Made by a program: the position numbers and the translations under genes. The notes below the pieces were generated by a model. That model saw only the letters and a list, made by a program, of their open reading frames with translations, was not told the origin of the DNA and did no database searches. A stretch of 64,000 nucleotides of DNA from Companilactobacillus mindensis DSM 14500 (GTDB taxonomy: Bacteria > Bacillota > Bacilli > Lactobacillales > Lactobacillaceae): positions 457 through 64,456 of the forward strand of contig NZ_AZEZ01000092.1 in assembly GCF_001434275.1 (NCBI RefSeq), read 5' to 3'. Positions 1-7,813 of the stretch are shown piece by piece (the first letter of the stretch is position 1; each line of letters starts with the position of its first letter).

Positions 1-138
1 GAAAGGCATTGGTAATTAGCGTGTAAGACATAGCATCTTCGGATGGTATGCAGTGCTATATCTATGCAAATTGTGACTAATAAACAGTTAGTGTGTTTAT
101 TACTTACAAGCCATGGACTTTAGTCCATGGTAGTTGAC
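1..138 (+). mobile_element. Right end of an IS200/IS605-type (TnpB) element, possible omegaRNA 3' part
   Basis: No coding frame runs far here, but there is a run of compact hairpins: CATC-TTCG-GATG (34-45), TAATAAACA/TGTTTATTA (78-102) and a perfect stem CCATGGACT-TT-AGTCCATGG (111-130), followed directly by TAGTTGAC (131-138). From memory, this order of hairpins ending in a 'ttTAGtccatggTAGTTGAC'-like tail is typical of the right end of IS605/IS1341 TnpB elements, where the end also encodes the 3' part of the omegaRNA. The tnpB gene would lie before base 1. The exact end and identity are inferred, not proven. Confidence 0.5.
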
Positions 139-159
139 GGCGGGGGTATTCTTTATTCT

Positions 160-330
160 CGTCTCCCATGAAATTTCGGTAGATGCTGGAACGCTGTGAG
201 AGCAACTTAGAGCCAATTACAGTTCAAATTGTCTCTAAGCTTGTCTGTTCTCTAACCTGGCAAAGAGCCGCCAGCTAAGAGACTGCCACGGCTGAGCATC
301 TATCGAAATTTCATTCCAGACTAATGAACT
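160..330. repeat. Structured dispersed repeat, copy 1 (candidate structured RNA)
   Basis: About 170 bases repeated at 44612-44775 with high identity in the core. A 19-bp outer stem pairs 168-186 with 296-314. Inside are a stem-loop 206-212/233-239 extended by CAATT/AATTG (214-218/227-231) and a hairpin CTGGC/GCCAG (257-261/270-274) set in TCTCT/AGAGA (249-253/278-282). Between the copies the outer stem changes at both partners of four pairs (175/307, 176/306, 180/302, 181/301) and keeps pairing, so the fold is under selection. The coding strand is unresolved: some G-U pairs favour plus, others minus. It lies downstream of the minus-strand amidase. No function is known to me. Confidence 0.7.
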
Positions 331-372
331 TTTTATTTACTTTTGTATTGATAACATTAAGGACTGCATTGA

Positions 373-404
373 AATAGGCCATCCATTCTTTTGGATGACC
401 TGTT
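373..404. terminator. GGCCATCC/GGATGACC hairpin following the structured repeat
   Basis: AGGCCATCC (376-384) pairs with GGATGACCT (393-401) with one mismatch and is followed by TGTTTTG. An equivalent hairpin with a perfect 10-bp stem follows the second repeat copy (44859-44887), and both are preceded by AAATAGG. It could be the terminator of the repeat RNA read on the plus strand, or of the amidase on the minus strand. Confidence 0.45.
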
Positions 405-445
405 TTGCCTTAATAAATGTATATGGTAAATCTAGTTAACTTATT

Positions 446-482
446 TCGATTGAAACGAGTTACCCAGCTTGTTTCACTCTCT
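446..482 (-). repeat. Short repeat resembling the 3' end of the gene at 1634 (copy A)
   Basis: This stretch nearly matches 1618-1654. Read on the minus strand both contain codons for (R/L)KQAG followed by TAA and an imperfect palindrome (GATTGAAA...TTTCA). At 1634 the codons are the real end of a membrane protein. Here they lie just past the amidase stop, so they look like the leftover tail of a lost or replaced paralogue, or a shared 3'-end hairpin. Confidence 0.5.
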
Positions 483-1422
483 ATACCTTGTAAGTTTCAG
501 CGACCCATTCATTAGTTGCTACACGATGATAAACAACGCCATTGACGGTCTTGCTTTGATCGGTGAACCAAGGGGTATTATTCGCTAGAGCTCGGTTTCC
601 GACTTGTTCAAGTGTACCGTCAGCTTTAAAAGTTACTAAAGGAACGTATGTAGCCTTCGGATTGTTGACGGTGATCACGTGGTCGTTGTTAGGTTGTGGA
701 GCTGGAGTTGGTTTTGTACCGTAGACGTTGCCACTGTTTTTTAAGTTGTTGTAATACATTGAGATCAGTGCGTGGAACTGGTTCATGTCATAACCCCAAG
801 CGGCAAAGTAACTGTCGGGATCTTGGTGGTTAGTTTCCCAAAACATTGGCCAAGTCTCTTTGTGGGATAAGACGGTCTTGTGTGGAATGTCAGGCAAGTT
901 GTATTGGATCAGTTTTCTGGCTACATAGTTGGCATCATTTGCCAGTGAACGGGCGAAGGCATCACGGTTATTTACGCGGCATAATTCGACTTGAATATAA
1001 CGAGAATTGGCTGAAGGACCGGCACCCCAAACTAAGTAGTCAGTGCTGTGAATGTTGATGGCACGTTGATCATCGACAAAGGCGTGGACATAGGTTTGAA
1101 GTCTGGGCCAATTGTTGTCGAAACTTTTGACGAATTGAGCAGCATTGACGTTGGGTGTAGCTGTTTCGTGAACGATGACACCTTCTGGTTTGCCGACTCC
1201 GTTGCGATATCCTTGCCAAACATTGAAAGTCCCAGCGTGATATTCGATCGAAGCTGGTTGAAATTTATTTTGAATGATGTAGTTATTGATCTGTGAATCA
1301 GCTTTGACAGTTTGTGTCTGTAAGCTGGAAATAGTCGTTAAAATTATTAAAGATACTAATGCAAAGATATTTTTCTTTTTGATAATAGATTCCCCCTTAA
1401 TATTATTGGTTAAATATACCAT
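481..1422 (-). CDS. Secreted N-acetylmuramoyl-L-alanine amidase with SLAP-like C-terminus
   Basis: A predicted peptidoglycan hydrolase cutting the MurNAc-L-Ala bond. A signal peptide (hydrophobic core about residues 19-36, cleavage near VKA-DS) precedes an Amidase_2/PGRP-type domain (about 55-215) with zinc-ligand candidates H85 in VHETA and H199/D203 in NHQDPD. A PTPAPQP linker (236-245) leads to a C-terminal SLAP-like module (about 250-313, ending with NEWV) that in S-layer lactobacilli binds the wall. The ATG at 1422 has no ribosome binding site. AAGGGGG (1398-1392) instead stands before ATT-ATC at 1386-1381, so translation may begin there and give a standard KKKNIF signal peptide. Single gene, downstream of nothing on its strand. 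Confidence 0.85.
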   Translation of the reverse strand: MVYLTNNIKGESIIKKKNIFALVSLIILTTISSLQTQTVKADSQINNYIIQNKFQPASIEYHAGTFNVWQGYRNGVGKPEGVIVHETATPNVNAAQFVKSFDNNWPRLQTYVHAFVDDQRAINIHSTDYLVWGAGPSANSRYIQVELCRVNNRDAFARSLANDANYVARKLIQYNLPDIPHKTVLSHKETWPMFWETNHQDPDSYFAAWGYDMNQFHALISMYYNNLKNSGNVYGTKPTPAPQPNNDHVITVNNPKATYVPLVTFKADGTLEQVGNRALANNTPWFTDQSKTVNGVVYHRVATNEWVAETYKV

Positions 1423-1536
1423 GTGTATAGACCAATGATTTTACGGAGGACCGTCAGTTGAGTGACAGTTTAATGACATAAGAATATTTATGAAGGTAAG
1501 GAAAAAGTTATAGGATTTTATTAATTCGAATATGAA

Positions 1537-1579
1537 AAAGTCACCTTTGATTCCAAATATAGGAATCAAAGGTGACTTT
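1537..1579. terminator. Strong bidirectional terminator
   Basis: A perfect 18-bp stem (AAAGTCACCTTTGATTCC and its complement) with a 7-base loop. It is flanked by a T run on the minus strand, so it ends the membrane-protein gene at 1634-3082. Confidence 0.85.
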
Positions 1580-1617
1580 ACGTTAATGTTTCAAAATTGA
1601 ATATGTTTTGTCCTATT

Positions 1618-1654
1618 TTCTGATTGAAATAAGTTACCCAGCTTGTTTCAATCT
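1618..1654 (-). repeat. Short repeat at the 3' end of the membrane-protein gene (copy B)
   Basis: Partner of 446-482. Here the imperfect palindrome GATTGAAATAAG...CTTGTTTCAATC spans the last codons (LKQAG, stop) and the first bases after the stop. Confidence 0.5.
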
Positions 1655-3082
1655 CTGTTTTCCCTTGAAAAATTCCAAAACTTTATAAAGTCCCAATCCA
1701 GCCATCATAGCGATAACTGGCAAAAATTCGATGCGATAGCGTCCTTGAACTTCGATGATCAGCTGCACGACCGCAAAGGCCATCAGTGGCAGGATCAGTA
1801 AATAGAAGTTATTATTGAATTTCGTTTTGAACAAATGCAACGAACCGATCCAAGAAAAGACGATCAAAAAGATTGAACCAACATAGGCTAAAAAGTTGAT
1901 GATTGCCACGGTTTTGGCCGAATGATTCAAGCCGTAACTGGTGAAGTCAGTCGCCATAGTTCGTGAAGACCAGAGAACTTGCGTTTTATCAATGAACAAC
2001 TTGAGCCAGCTGTGAGTACGGTTGAGATGGTTGATCTCCTCGTGAAGGCGTTTGGTTTCGACCGGACGCATCTGAGCACGAGTCTTAGTAGCATCAATCA
2101 ATTTGTCCATGTCAGGTGAATATGTTCCACTAGCCTTGTAATTGAGACCAGTGACAAATTTCCACTCAGGGTCATTGTTTGAAAGGCCATAAGCATTCAT
2201 TCCCGATGCTTTGATACCCCAGCCAGCGAGACTGAAGAGCACAAAGTAAATGGCCAGTGACAACAAGATCTTCAAAGCCCGGTGATAATCCAAGTCCTTT
2301 AATAAGACGTAGCAGAGCGCAAAAACAACGATACCAGCGATAATAACTGGTCCAATAGGTCGAATCAAACAGCCAGCTGTCAAAGTTATTCCTGCTAGGA
2401 TATAGTGGCTTAATTTGTTACTCATTAAAAGATAGAAGGTTATCAGGTATAATAATGAGCCTAAGTACTGGTTGCTGGCCTGACTGTTGAGTGCAAACCA
2501 ATCGAGATCGATGAGCAACAAGAAAACTGATAGGCGGGCAATTTTAACGTTGTTGAAAATTTTCATAACTAAAAGATAAGTGAAAAGTAAAATCAAACCT
2601 TGATAAATCACGTTTAAGAATTGAATGGCAAAGATCTTGTAGCCAAAGATGCGCACTACGCTAGTAACGTAAATCATGAAGCCAGTTTGATAAGCATATT
2701 TGGAAAAGTAATCATTGTCAGTTTCGTATAATTTGTCGCCGACTAAAAATCCTGGTACACGAGTCCAGAAATTCCCAAAGTCACTGATCTGATTGTTAGG
2801 AACGTTCAAAATCCAGACCGTAGCAACAATCATAAACAATCCGATCATCGTCCCCAAGACGATCCAATTGATTTTTTGACTGTCAGTTCGGATCCGCGTC
2901 AAGACGATTCCCATGAGCGTAACAAAAGCTAAGAATATTAATAGAAGAATCGTGTTGCAAAGTGGACTTTGAAAGAGAATGTTATTGTAATAATACAAGA
3001 GCATTAATAAAAACGCTGCGGTGGTGAAAATAGCAACGCAAACTAAAATAGCTTTACTTATAAAAGATTGCAGTTTATCGAT
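1634..3082 (-). CDS. Multi-pass membrane protein, GT-C glycosyltransferase-like
   Basis: A large hydrophobic protein with about 10-11 predicted membrane segments. After the second segment comes a polar stretch with an acidic DFGNF motif, the arrangement of GT-C lipid-phosphate-sugar-dependent glycosyltransferases (PMT/ArnT-like), and an extracytoplasmic loop sits past mid-length. A role in glycosylating wall polymers or surface proteins is inference. The first ATG (3004) has no ribosome binding site; AAAGGGG (3095-3089) is followed by ATT-ATC (3085-3080), which is in frame and adds 26 residues starting (I)DKLQSFISK plus one more hydrophobic segment. I therefore extend the gene to 3082. If only AUG is used, it is 456 aa from 3004. 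Confidence 0.6.
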   Translation of the reverse strand: MDKLQSFISKAILVCVAIFTTAAFLLMLLYYYNNILFQSPLCNTILLLIFLAFVTLMGIVLTRIRTDSQKINWIVLGTMIGLFMIVATVWILNVPNNQISDFGNFWTRVPGFLVGDKLYETDNDYFSKYAYQTGFMIYVTSVVRIFGYKIFAIQFLNVIYQGLILLFTYLLVMKIFNNVKIARLSVFLLLIDLDWFALNSQASNQYLGSLLYLITFYLLMSNKLSHYILAGITLTAGCLIRPIGPVIIAGIVVFALCYVLLKDLDYHRALKILLSLAIYFVLFSLAGWGIKASGMNAYGLSNNDPEWKFVTGLNYKASGTYSPDMDKLIDATKTRAQMRPVETKRLHEEINHLNRTHSWLKLFIDKTQVLWSSRTMATDFTSYGLNHSAKTVAIINFLAYVGSIFLIVFSWIGSLHLFKTKFNNNFYLLILPLMAFAVVQLIIEVQGRYRIEFLPVIAMMAGLGLYKVLEFFKGKQRLKQAG

Positions 3083-3396
3083 AATTTTCCCCTTTATACT
3101 ACTGATGATTTAATTAAAAATTGGTTTCCATAATTTAATAGGGAAACACTAGACTTCATAGTATCATAATATTTTTTGTAATTAAATACGGACAAAACCA
3201 AGAGACAAGTTGTAGATATTAAGGATGAATATATGAATAATAAATTAAACGCTGATATTATTTAAATTAATCAAGAAATTAATTTTATAAGGAATCTCAA
3301 ACAATTGTTTACGAATTTTATAATCGTGATTCAAAATGGATTTTTGGTTTTATAGTGATGGTGTATAAAGATATTCATCAAAAAGGGGACTTTAAG

Positions 3397-3693
3397 ATGC
3401 AAACATTAGATACGACCAGATCATATTATCGGAGAATCACCAAACTGGATATCATCGTACTTTTCATGATCATAGGATTGCTATTCTTCAAAGAAGGAGT
3501 GTTCCTTTCAGCGTTATTGATCGTTGTTTATCCATTCAGCCACTCCAAAGTTTTGGTGTCTGATATTGGGGATAAGGATACGAAGCTTTGGGTCAGAAAC
3601 ATGGACTGGAATCGATATCGCAAAGATCATGGCATCAATCTTTTGTCGCAATACAAGTCTTCAGGGAATCAGGTTTATAATCCACAGGCTTAA
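3397..3693 (+). CDS. Small membrane protein of unknown function
   Basis: 98 aa, starting at the ATG after AAAGGGGAC (good spacing); an in-frame upstream GTG/ATG at 3355 has no ribosome binding site. The N-terminus is basic and Tyr-rich (SYYRRITK), followed by one or two hydrophobic stretches (about 20-50: LDIIVLFMIIGLLFF and FLSALLIVVYPF), then a polar C-terminal half with a WVRNMDWNRYRKDHG motif. I do not recognise a family. It is monocistronic and ends in a strong terminator. Confidence 0.6.
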   Translation: MQTLDTTRSYYRRITKLDIIVLFMIIGLLFFKEGVFLSALLIVVYPFSHSKVLVSDIGDKDTKLWVRNMDWNRYRKDHGINLLSQYKSSGNQVYNPQA

Positions 3694-3706
3694 CTAAGTC
3701 TGATTT

Positions 3707-3749
3707 AAAAGTTCTTCTAATTCGGTTTGTGAATTGGAAGAACTTTTTT
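3707..3749 (+). terminator. Rho-independent terminator
   Basis: AAAAGTTCTTCTAATTC, a 7-base loop, a complementary arm with G-U pairs, then six T. Confidence 0.85.
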
Positions 3750-4067
3750 GCTGAATTAAAAAGGTTATTCGGAATAGTTGATTTATAAGGTAAATAAATT
3801 TATCGATAAAACAACTGATATGACAACCATATGTTCGTGTCAAGCCCAAAATTTCGAGCTAACTACTTGAATTTCACATGCAAATTTAAATTAAAATAAT
3901 CATTGCTAACTTTCCAGATGCGATATTAGAATAGTATTTGCGGCTTTAAAATTAGCGACTTGGATCAGCCAAATTCAAGTCCAGACAAATTGAATATTTT
4001 TTTAATTTTGAATTGCCTAAACGACAATACGCAAATATCATTTTCAAATGTCAATAGTAATAGTTGA
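3750..4067. other. AT-rich gene-free stretch upstream of rtpR
   Basis: I see no ORF, RNA gene or B12-box-like cobalamin riboswitch motif in this stretch. The recognisable control elements begin at 4068. Confidence 0.5.
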
Positions 4068-4114
4068 ACACTAGATATTGTTATTATTTTTATTTGAGGG
4101 TACTATATACTGTG
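4068..4114 (+). promoter_or_regulatory. Tandem NrdR boxes of rtpR
   Basis: ACACTAGATATTGTT (4068-4082) and GTACTATATACTGTG (4100-4114) both resemble the NrdR box consensus ACACWATATATTGTG. Their centres are about 32 bp apart, three helical turns, the usual spacing for cooperative NrdR binding. NrdR is the ATP/dATP-sensing repressor of ribonucleotide reductase genes. Confidence 0.75.
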
Positions 4115-4142
4115 TTATTTAAAAAGTGTGGAGTGATTATTA

Positions 4143-6383
4143 ATGGACGTTATTAATAAAATCATTTTATCAAATGACTTTGTAGATGAAGTTAAAAAAA
4201 CAATTAAACCTCACTGGGGTGAATTAGGCTGGGTCACATATAAACGGACTTATGCTCGCTGGATCCCAGAATTAGGCCGGACTGAAAACTGGTCTGAGAC
4301 GGTCAAACGAGTGGTTGAAGGAAACATCAATCTGGACCCTCGTTTGAAGAGTGAAACTTTGACTGATGATCAATATGCCGGATTAGTTAAAGAAGCTCAA
4401 TCATTGTACAAGTTGATCTACGGATTAGCAGCAACTCCTTCAGGACGTAACTTGTGGATCTCGGGAACTGAATATCAACATCGCAATGGTGATGCTTTGA
4501 ACAATTGTTGGTTTATCGCCGTTAGACCACAAAAATACGGAGACAGTCACATTTTGCCAGACTATCTTCAAAAAGATCAATTAGCTGTTTCAATGCCATT
4601 TTCCTTCATGTTTGATCAATTAATGAAGGGTGGCGGGGTTGGTTTCTCCGTTGTGCCAAGCAATATGAAGTTGATGCCAGTTGTCGACAACAAAGTAAAC
4701 TTAACCGTTTTGATCGGCAAAGAAAGTGCATCATATAAAGATTCCATCGCTGCTGGAGCTATCGACCGTGACGAATGGTTGACTCAAAATGATTTAACTA
4801 AGACTCGTCACTATGAAATCCCAGATACACGTGAAGGCTGGGTCGTTGGTAATGCCGAAATGATCGACACTCACTTCAACGATACTAACAGTGGTTTCCA
4901 AGATGTTGTTCTTGATATCACTGCCATCCGTGCCAAGGGTGAAAAAATCAAGGGCTTTGGTGGTACTGCTTCTGGTCCTGTTCCTTTGATCGAAATGTTC
5001 TTTGATATCAACGAAGTTTTGAATAACGCCGTTGGTCGTAAACTAACTTCTGTCGACTGTACTGATATGGGTAACTTGATCGGTAAAACTGTCGTTGCTG
5101 GTAACGTTCGTCGTTCAGCTGAATTGGCTTTGGGCGGTTCAACTGATGATGACTTTATCACTATGAAGCAAGATCAAAAGAAACTTTACCACCACCGTTG
5201 GGCTTCAAATAATAGTGTAGCTGTCGATTCAGAGTTCAACCGTTATGCACCGATTGCTGATTCGATCACTCACAATGGTGAACCTGGTATTGTTAATTTG
5301 GAACTATCACGCAATTATGGCCGTGGCATCGATGGATATCAACCTGGTATCGACGATGGCGTTGAAGGAACTAACCCTTGTGGGGAAATTTCTTTGAGTA
5401 ACGGTGAACCATGTAACTTGTTTGAAGTCTTCCCATTGATTGCCACTGATCAAGGCTGGACTTTGGAAGAAGCCTTTAGTTTGGCTGCCCGTTATACAAA
5501 ACGAGTTACTTTCAGTAATTATGACTGGGAAGTTTCGCGTGATGTTATTCAAAAGAACCGTCGTATTGGAGTTTCCATGTCAGGAATTCAAGACTGGATC
5601 TTGACGACTTTTGGAAACCGTGTAGTAACTGGCTTTGAACCTACCACAGATAAAGAGACCGGCGAGACTATTCAAAAACCTATCTACGATCAGCGTGTAG
5701 TTAAGGAATTTGATAACCTTTATCACGCCGTTGTAAAAGCTGACAAGGAGTACTCTAAGGCTCTTGGTTGCAAGCCTTCAATCAAGCATACAACTGTTAA
5801 ACCATCAGGTACTGTAGCTAAATTAGCTGGGGTTTCTGAAGGGATGCACTTCCACTATGCCGGTTATTTGATCCAAAGAATCAGATTCCAAGATTCTGAT
5901 CCACTGTTGCCTGCTTTGAAAGCTTGTGGCTACAAGATCGAACCAGACGTTTATACAAAGCACACGATGTGCGTTGAGTTCCCTGTAAAGGCTGCTAACG
6001 CTGACAATCCTAACTTTGCCTCAGCTGGTTCAGTTTCAATCGCTGAACAATTTGCTACGCAAGCCTTCTTACAAACATACTGGTCAGATAATGCGGTCAG
6101 TTGTACGATCACTTTCCAACCTAAGGAAGCTGATCAAATTGCACCGTTGATGTATCAATACAGACACATTACTAAATCAACTTCACTTCTACCATACAGT
6201 GGAGCCGACTTTAAACAAGCACCTAAGGAACCAATCGACAAAAAGGTTTATCAAGAACGTGAATCAGAGGTCAACGAAAATGTTGCCGCCGTATTCGCCA
6301 AGCAAAATGATAACCACGATAAGAAAGATATCGAATTAGTCGATCAATCCGACTGTGCCAGTGGTGCATGTCCAATTAGATAA
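4143..6383 (+). CDS. rtpR: Adenosylcobalamin-dependent ribonucleoside-triphosphate reductase (class II)
   Basis: Reduces ribonucleoside triphosphates to dNTPs using a cobalamin-generated thiyl radical. The 746 aa length fits the monomeric L. leichmannii enzyme. Visible residues are C122 (NNCW) and C424 region of NPCGEISLSNGEPCN with C413/E415 at the active site, and the C-terminal pair C738/C743 (DCASGACPIR) that re-reduces the active-site disulfide, probably with the thioredoxin system (trxB at 61968). The start is ATG behind GGAG. Monocistronic, under two NrdR boxes. Its use implies B12 uptake or synthesis outside this window. Confidence 0.97.
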   Translation: MDVINKIILSNDFVDEVKKTIKPHWGELGWVTYKRTYARWIPELGRTENWSETVKRVVEGNINLDPRLKSETLTDDQYAGLVKEAQSLYKLIYGLAATPSGRNLWISGTEYQHRNGDALNNCWFIAVRPQKYGDSHILPDYLQKDQLAVSMPFSFMFDQLMKGGGVGFSVVPSNMKLMPVVDNKVNLTVLIGKESASYKDSIAAGAIDRDEWLTQNDLTKTRHYEIPDTREGWVVGNAEMIDTHFNDTNSGFQDVVLDITAIRAKGEKIKGFGGTASGPVPLIEMFFDINEVLNNAVGRKLTSVDCTDMGNLIGKTVVAGNVRRSAELALGGSTDDDFITMKQDQKKLYHHRWASNNSVAVDSEFNRYAPIADSITHNGEPGIVNLELSRNYGRGIDGYQPGIDDGVEGTNPCGEISLSNGEPCNLFEVFPLIATDQGWTLEEAFSLAARYTKRVTFSNYDWEVSRDVIQKNRRIGVSMSGIQDWILTTFGNRVVTGFEPTTDKETGETIQKPIYDQRVVKEFDNLYHAVVKADKEYSKALGCKPSIKHTTVKPSGTVAKLAGVSEGMHFHYAGYLIQRIRFQDSDPLLPALKACGYKIEPDVYTKHTMCVEFPVKAANADNPNFASAGSVSIAEQFATQAFLQTYWSDNAVSCTITFQPKEADQIAPLMYQYRHITKSTSLLPYSGADFKQAPKEPIDKKVYQERESEVNENVAAVFAKQNDNHDKKDIELVDQSDCASGACPIR

Positions 6384-6384
6384 T

Positions 6385-6465
6385 AAACTAGAAAGCGGAG
6401 CAAACCGGTTTGTGTAGTTTGTTTCAGAGTATGACAGAACTCGGTTAACTTCCGAGCAATAATTG
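6385..6465 (+). other. Hairpin-rich 3' region after rtpR
   Basis: Contains the palindrome AAACCGGTTT and the hairpin CTCGG-TTAACTT-CCGAG before the terminator. It could be a structured 3' UTR or a small RNA; I see no clear promoter. Confidence 0.3.
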
Positions 6466-6504
6466 AAAAGCCTCAATATTCGCATTATGAATATTGAGGC
6501 TTTT
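6466..6504. terminator. Bidirectional terminator
   Basis: A 16-bp stem AAAAGCCTCAATATTC with its complement and a 7-base loop, flanked by A and T runs. It serves rtpR and possibly the convergent gene at 6599. Confidence 0.85.
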
Positions 6505-6598
6505 GCTATTATGTGGAAGAAGTTGAGTTCTGTTGCACGTTTATGCTGCATATTTAATGAAAAACATAGTTGTGTCACAGTCTCTTCTTTTTTATGAG

Positions 6599-7216
6599 TT
6601 ATTTACGCTTATCTTCTTCAGCCACACGAACGAATTTATCCTGTTTGAATAATTTACGGCGGGCAATCGGTGACATTTGGGCAATCCACAAGGTATAACT
6701 GAAACTGGTGAAAGAAATCAAAGCCCAGATGATCCAGCTAGTGTGCTCACTGCCGACGAAACGAGTGAAACTAAAAATATCGGCAATGACTTCTTCGACG
6801 AAGACATCCCAAATTTTCAGCGGTATAAATTTTTCGTGCAAGTAAACAACTTCCAGTAGGATTTGAACTATTAAGATGATCAACCAACCGTACAAATAAT
6901 GGCGGCCACCTTGGGCAGTAACAACTTTTCGATAGATGGGAACTTCTTGACCGTTTTGATCACGGAAAAAGGTGCTCGAAGTTTCTTCCAATCTGATTTT
7001 AGTGTGATCGGCTTGATAATAACCAACGGCGATAGCAAATAAAATTAGGATTAGGATGATCACTAGATTAACTTTTGACCATTTGACGGTATTGAAAAAT
7101 TGATACATGGTCAAAATTGGGATTATCCAAAAACTGATTCGACTGATCGAACTGAATTCGAATTGATCGTAAATAAAATAAATCAAAATAAGTGCTGTAA
7201 CAAATGGTGGAATCAT
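6599..7216 (-). CDS. Multi-pass membrane protein of unknown function
   Basis: 205 aa with about five hydrophobic segments (roughly 3-20, 25-45, 50-70, 108-128, 160-182), a polar outside-type loop (75-100), and a basic C-terminal tail (RRKLFKQDKFVRVAEEDKRK). It starts at ATG behind AAGGAGAGG. It is followed upstream by the smaller membrane-anchored gene at 7256 with 39 bases between them, so the two may form one unit. No family recognised. Confidence 0.6.
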   Translation of the reverse strand: MIPPFVTALILIYFIYDQFEFSSISRISFWIIPILTMYQFFNTVKWSKVNLVIILILILFAIAVGYYQADHTKIRLEETSSTFFRDQNGQEVPIYRKVVTAQGGRHYLYGWLIILIVQILLEVVYLHEKFIPLKIWDVFVEEVIADIFSFTRFVGSEHTSWIIWALISFTSFSYTLWIAQMSPIARRKLFKQDKFVRVAEEDKRK

Positions 7217-7255
7217 AATATCCTCTCCTTAAATAACAATCACAGAATATCATAA

Positions 7256-7648
7256 TTATAAAGGATGATTATGCCAAACTCGGATACTGTGAATAGTGAT
7301 TTTTGAATAAGGTACGCCAGGGTATTTTTTGATAATAATGAGTCCTAATTTTTGGTCATTAGCGGTTTGTCCTAAATGATACTCCCAGTTGTCGTAACTG
7401 CCTTGATTGTCAGAAACATCAGTCAATTTGAGGGTAGGATGTTGTTTTAGATACTTTACGCTGAAAGCATCGTAACCCAACTTGTAGGCTTGGTGAGTAT
7501 TCAGAAGCCATTGAGTCTGATGCTTGGTTTGATTGGTAGCAACGATTTCGGGGAGCACCAAGAAAATGAAAAGCACCAAGAAAGGAAAAAATATCATTCC
7601 CAGTGGACCTAAAAAATCTCTAATAAAATTATTTTTAGTACGTGACAT
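7256..7648 (-). CDS. Membrane-anchored small protein of unknown function
   Basis: 130 aa from the ATG at 7648, which has GGGAG upstream; an in-frame ATG at 7663 is not preceded by a site. One N-terminal membrane segment (about 13-37, PLGMIFFPFLVLFIFLVLP) anchors an outside domain of about 90 aa. No family recognised. It is divergent from copY, and its start lies only about 100 bp from the cop boxes, so co-control by CopY cannot be ruled out. Confidence 0.6.
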   Translation of the reverse strand: MSRTKNNFIRDFLGPLGMIFFPFLVLFIFLVLPEIVATNQTKHQTQWLLNTHQAYKLGYDAFSVKYLKQHPTLKLTDVSDNQGSYDNWEYHLGQTANDQKLGLIIIKKYPGVPYSKITIHSIRVWHNHPL

Positions 7649-7751
7649 TAATAAGTCTCCCAAGCATTTTGATAAAAATATAACACTTGAATATTTAGTT
7701 TCTGTAAAGATTATAATAATTTCGCAAATATTATACTTTACATATCAAGTT

Positions 7752-7792
7752 TACAGACGTAAACTATATTCGAATAGAAGATTACAGTTGTA
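7752..7792 (+). promoter_or_regulatory. Two cop boxes (CopY operators)
   Basis: TACAGTTGTA (7783-7792) matches the TACAnnTGTA cop box exactly, and TACAGACGTA (7752-7761) has one change. The 31-bp spacing resembles the paired cop boxes of Enterococcus hirae. Confidence 0.8.
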
Positions 7793-7813
7793 AACTGAGA
7801 AGGAGGAACTACC

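Noticed and set aside
3750..4142. Cobalamin riboswitch upstream of the B12-dependent reductase
   Set aside because: No B12-box-like motif was seen; the visible control elements are NrdR boxes.
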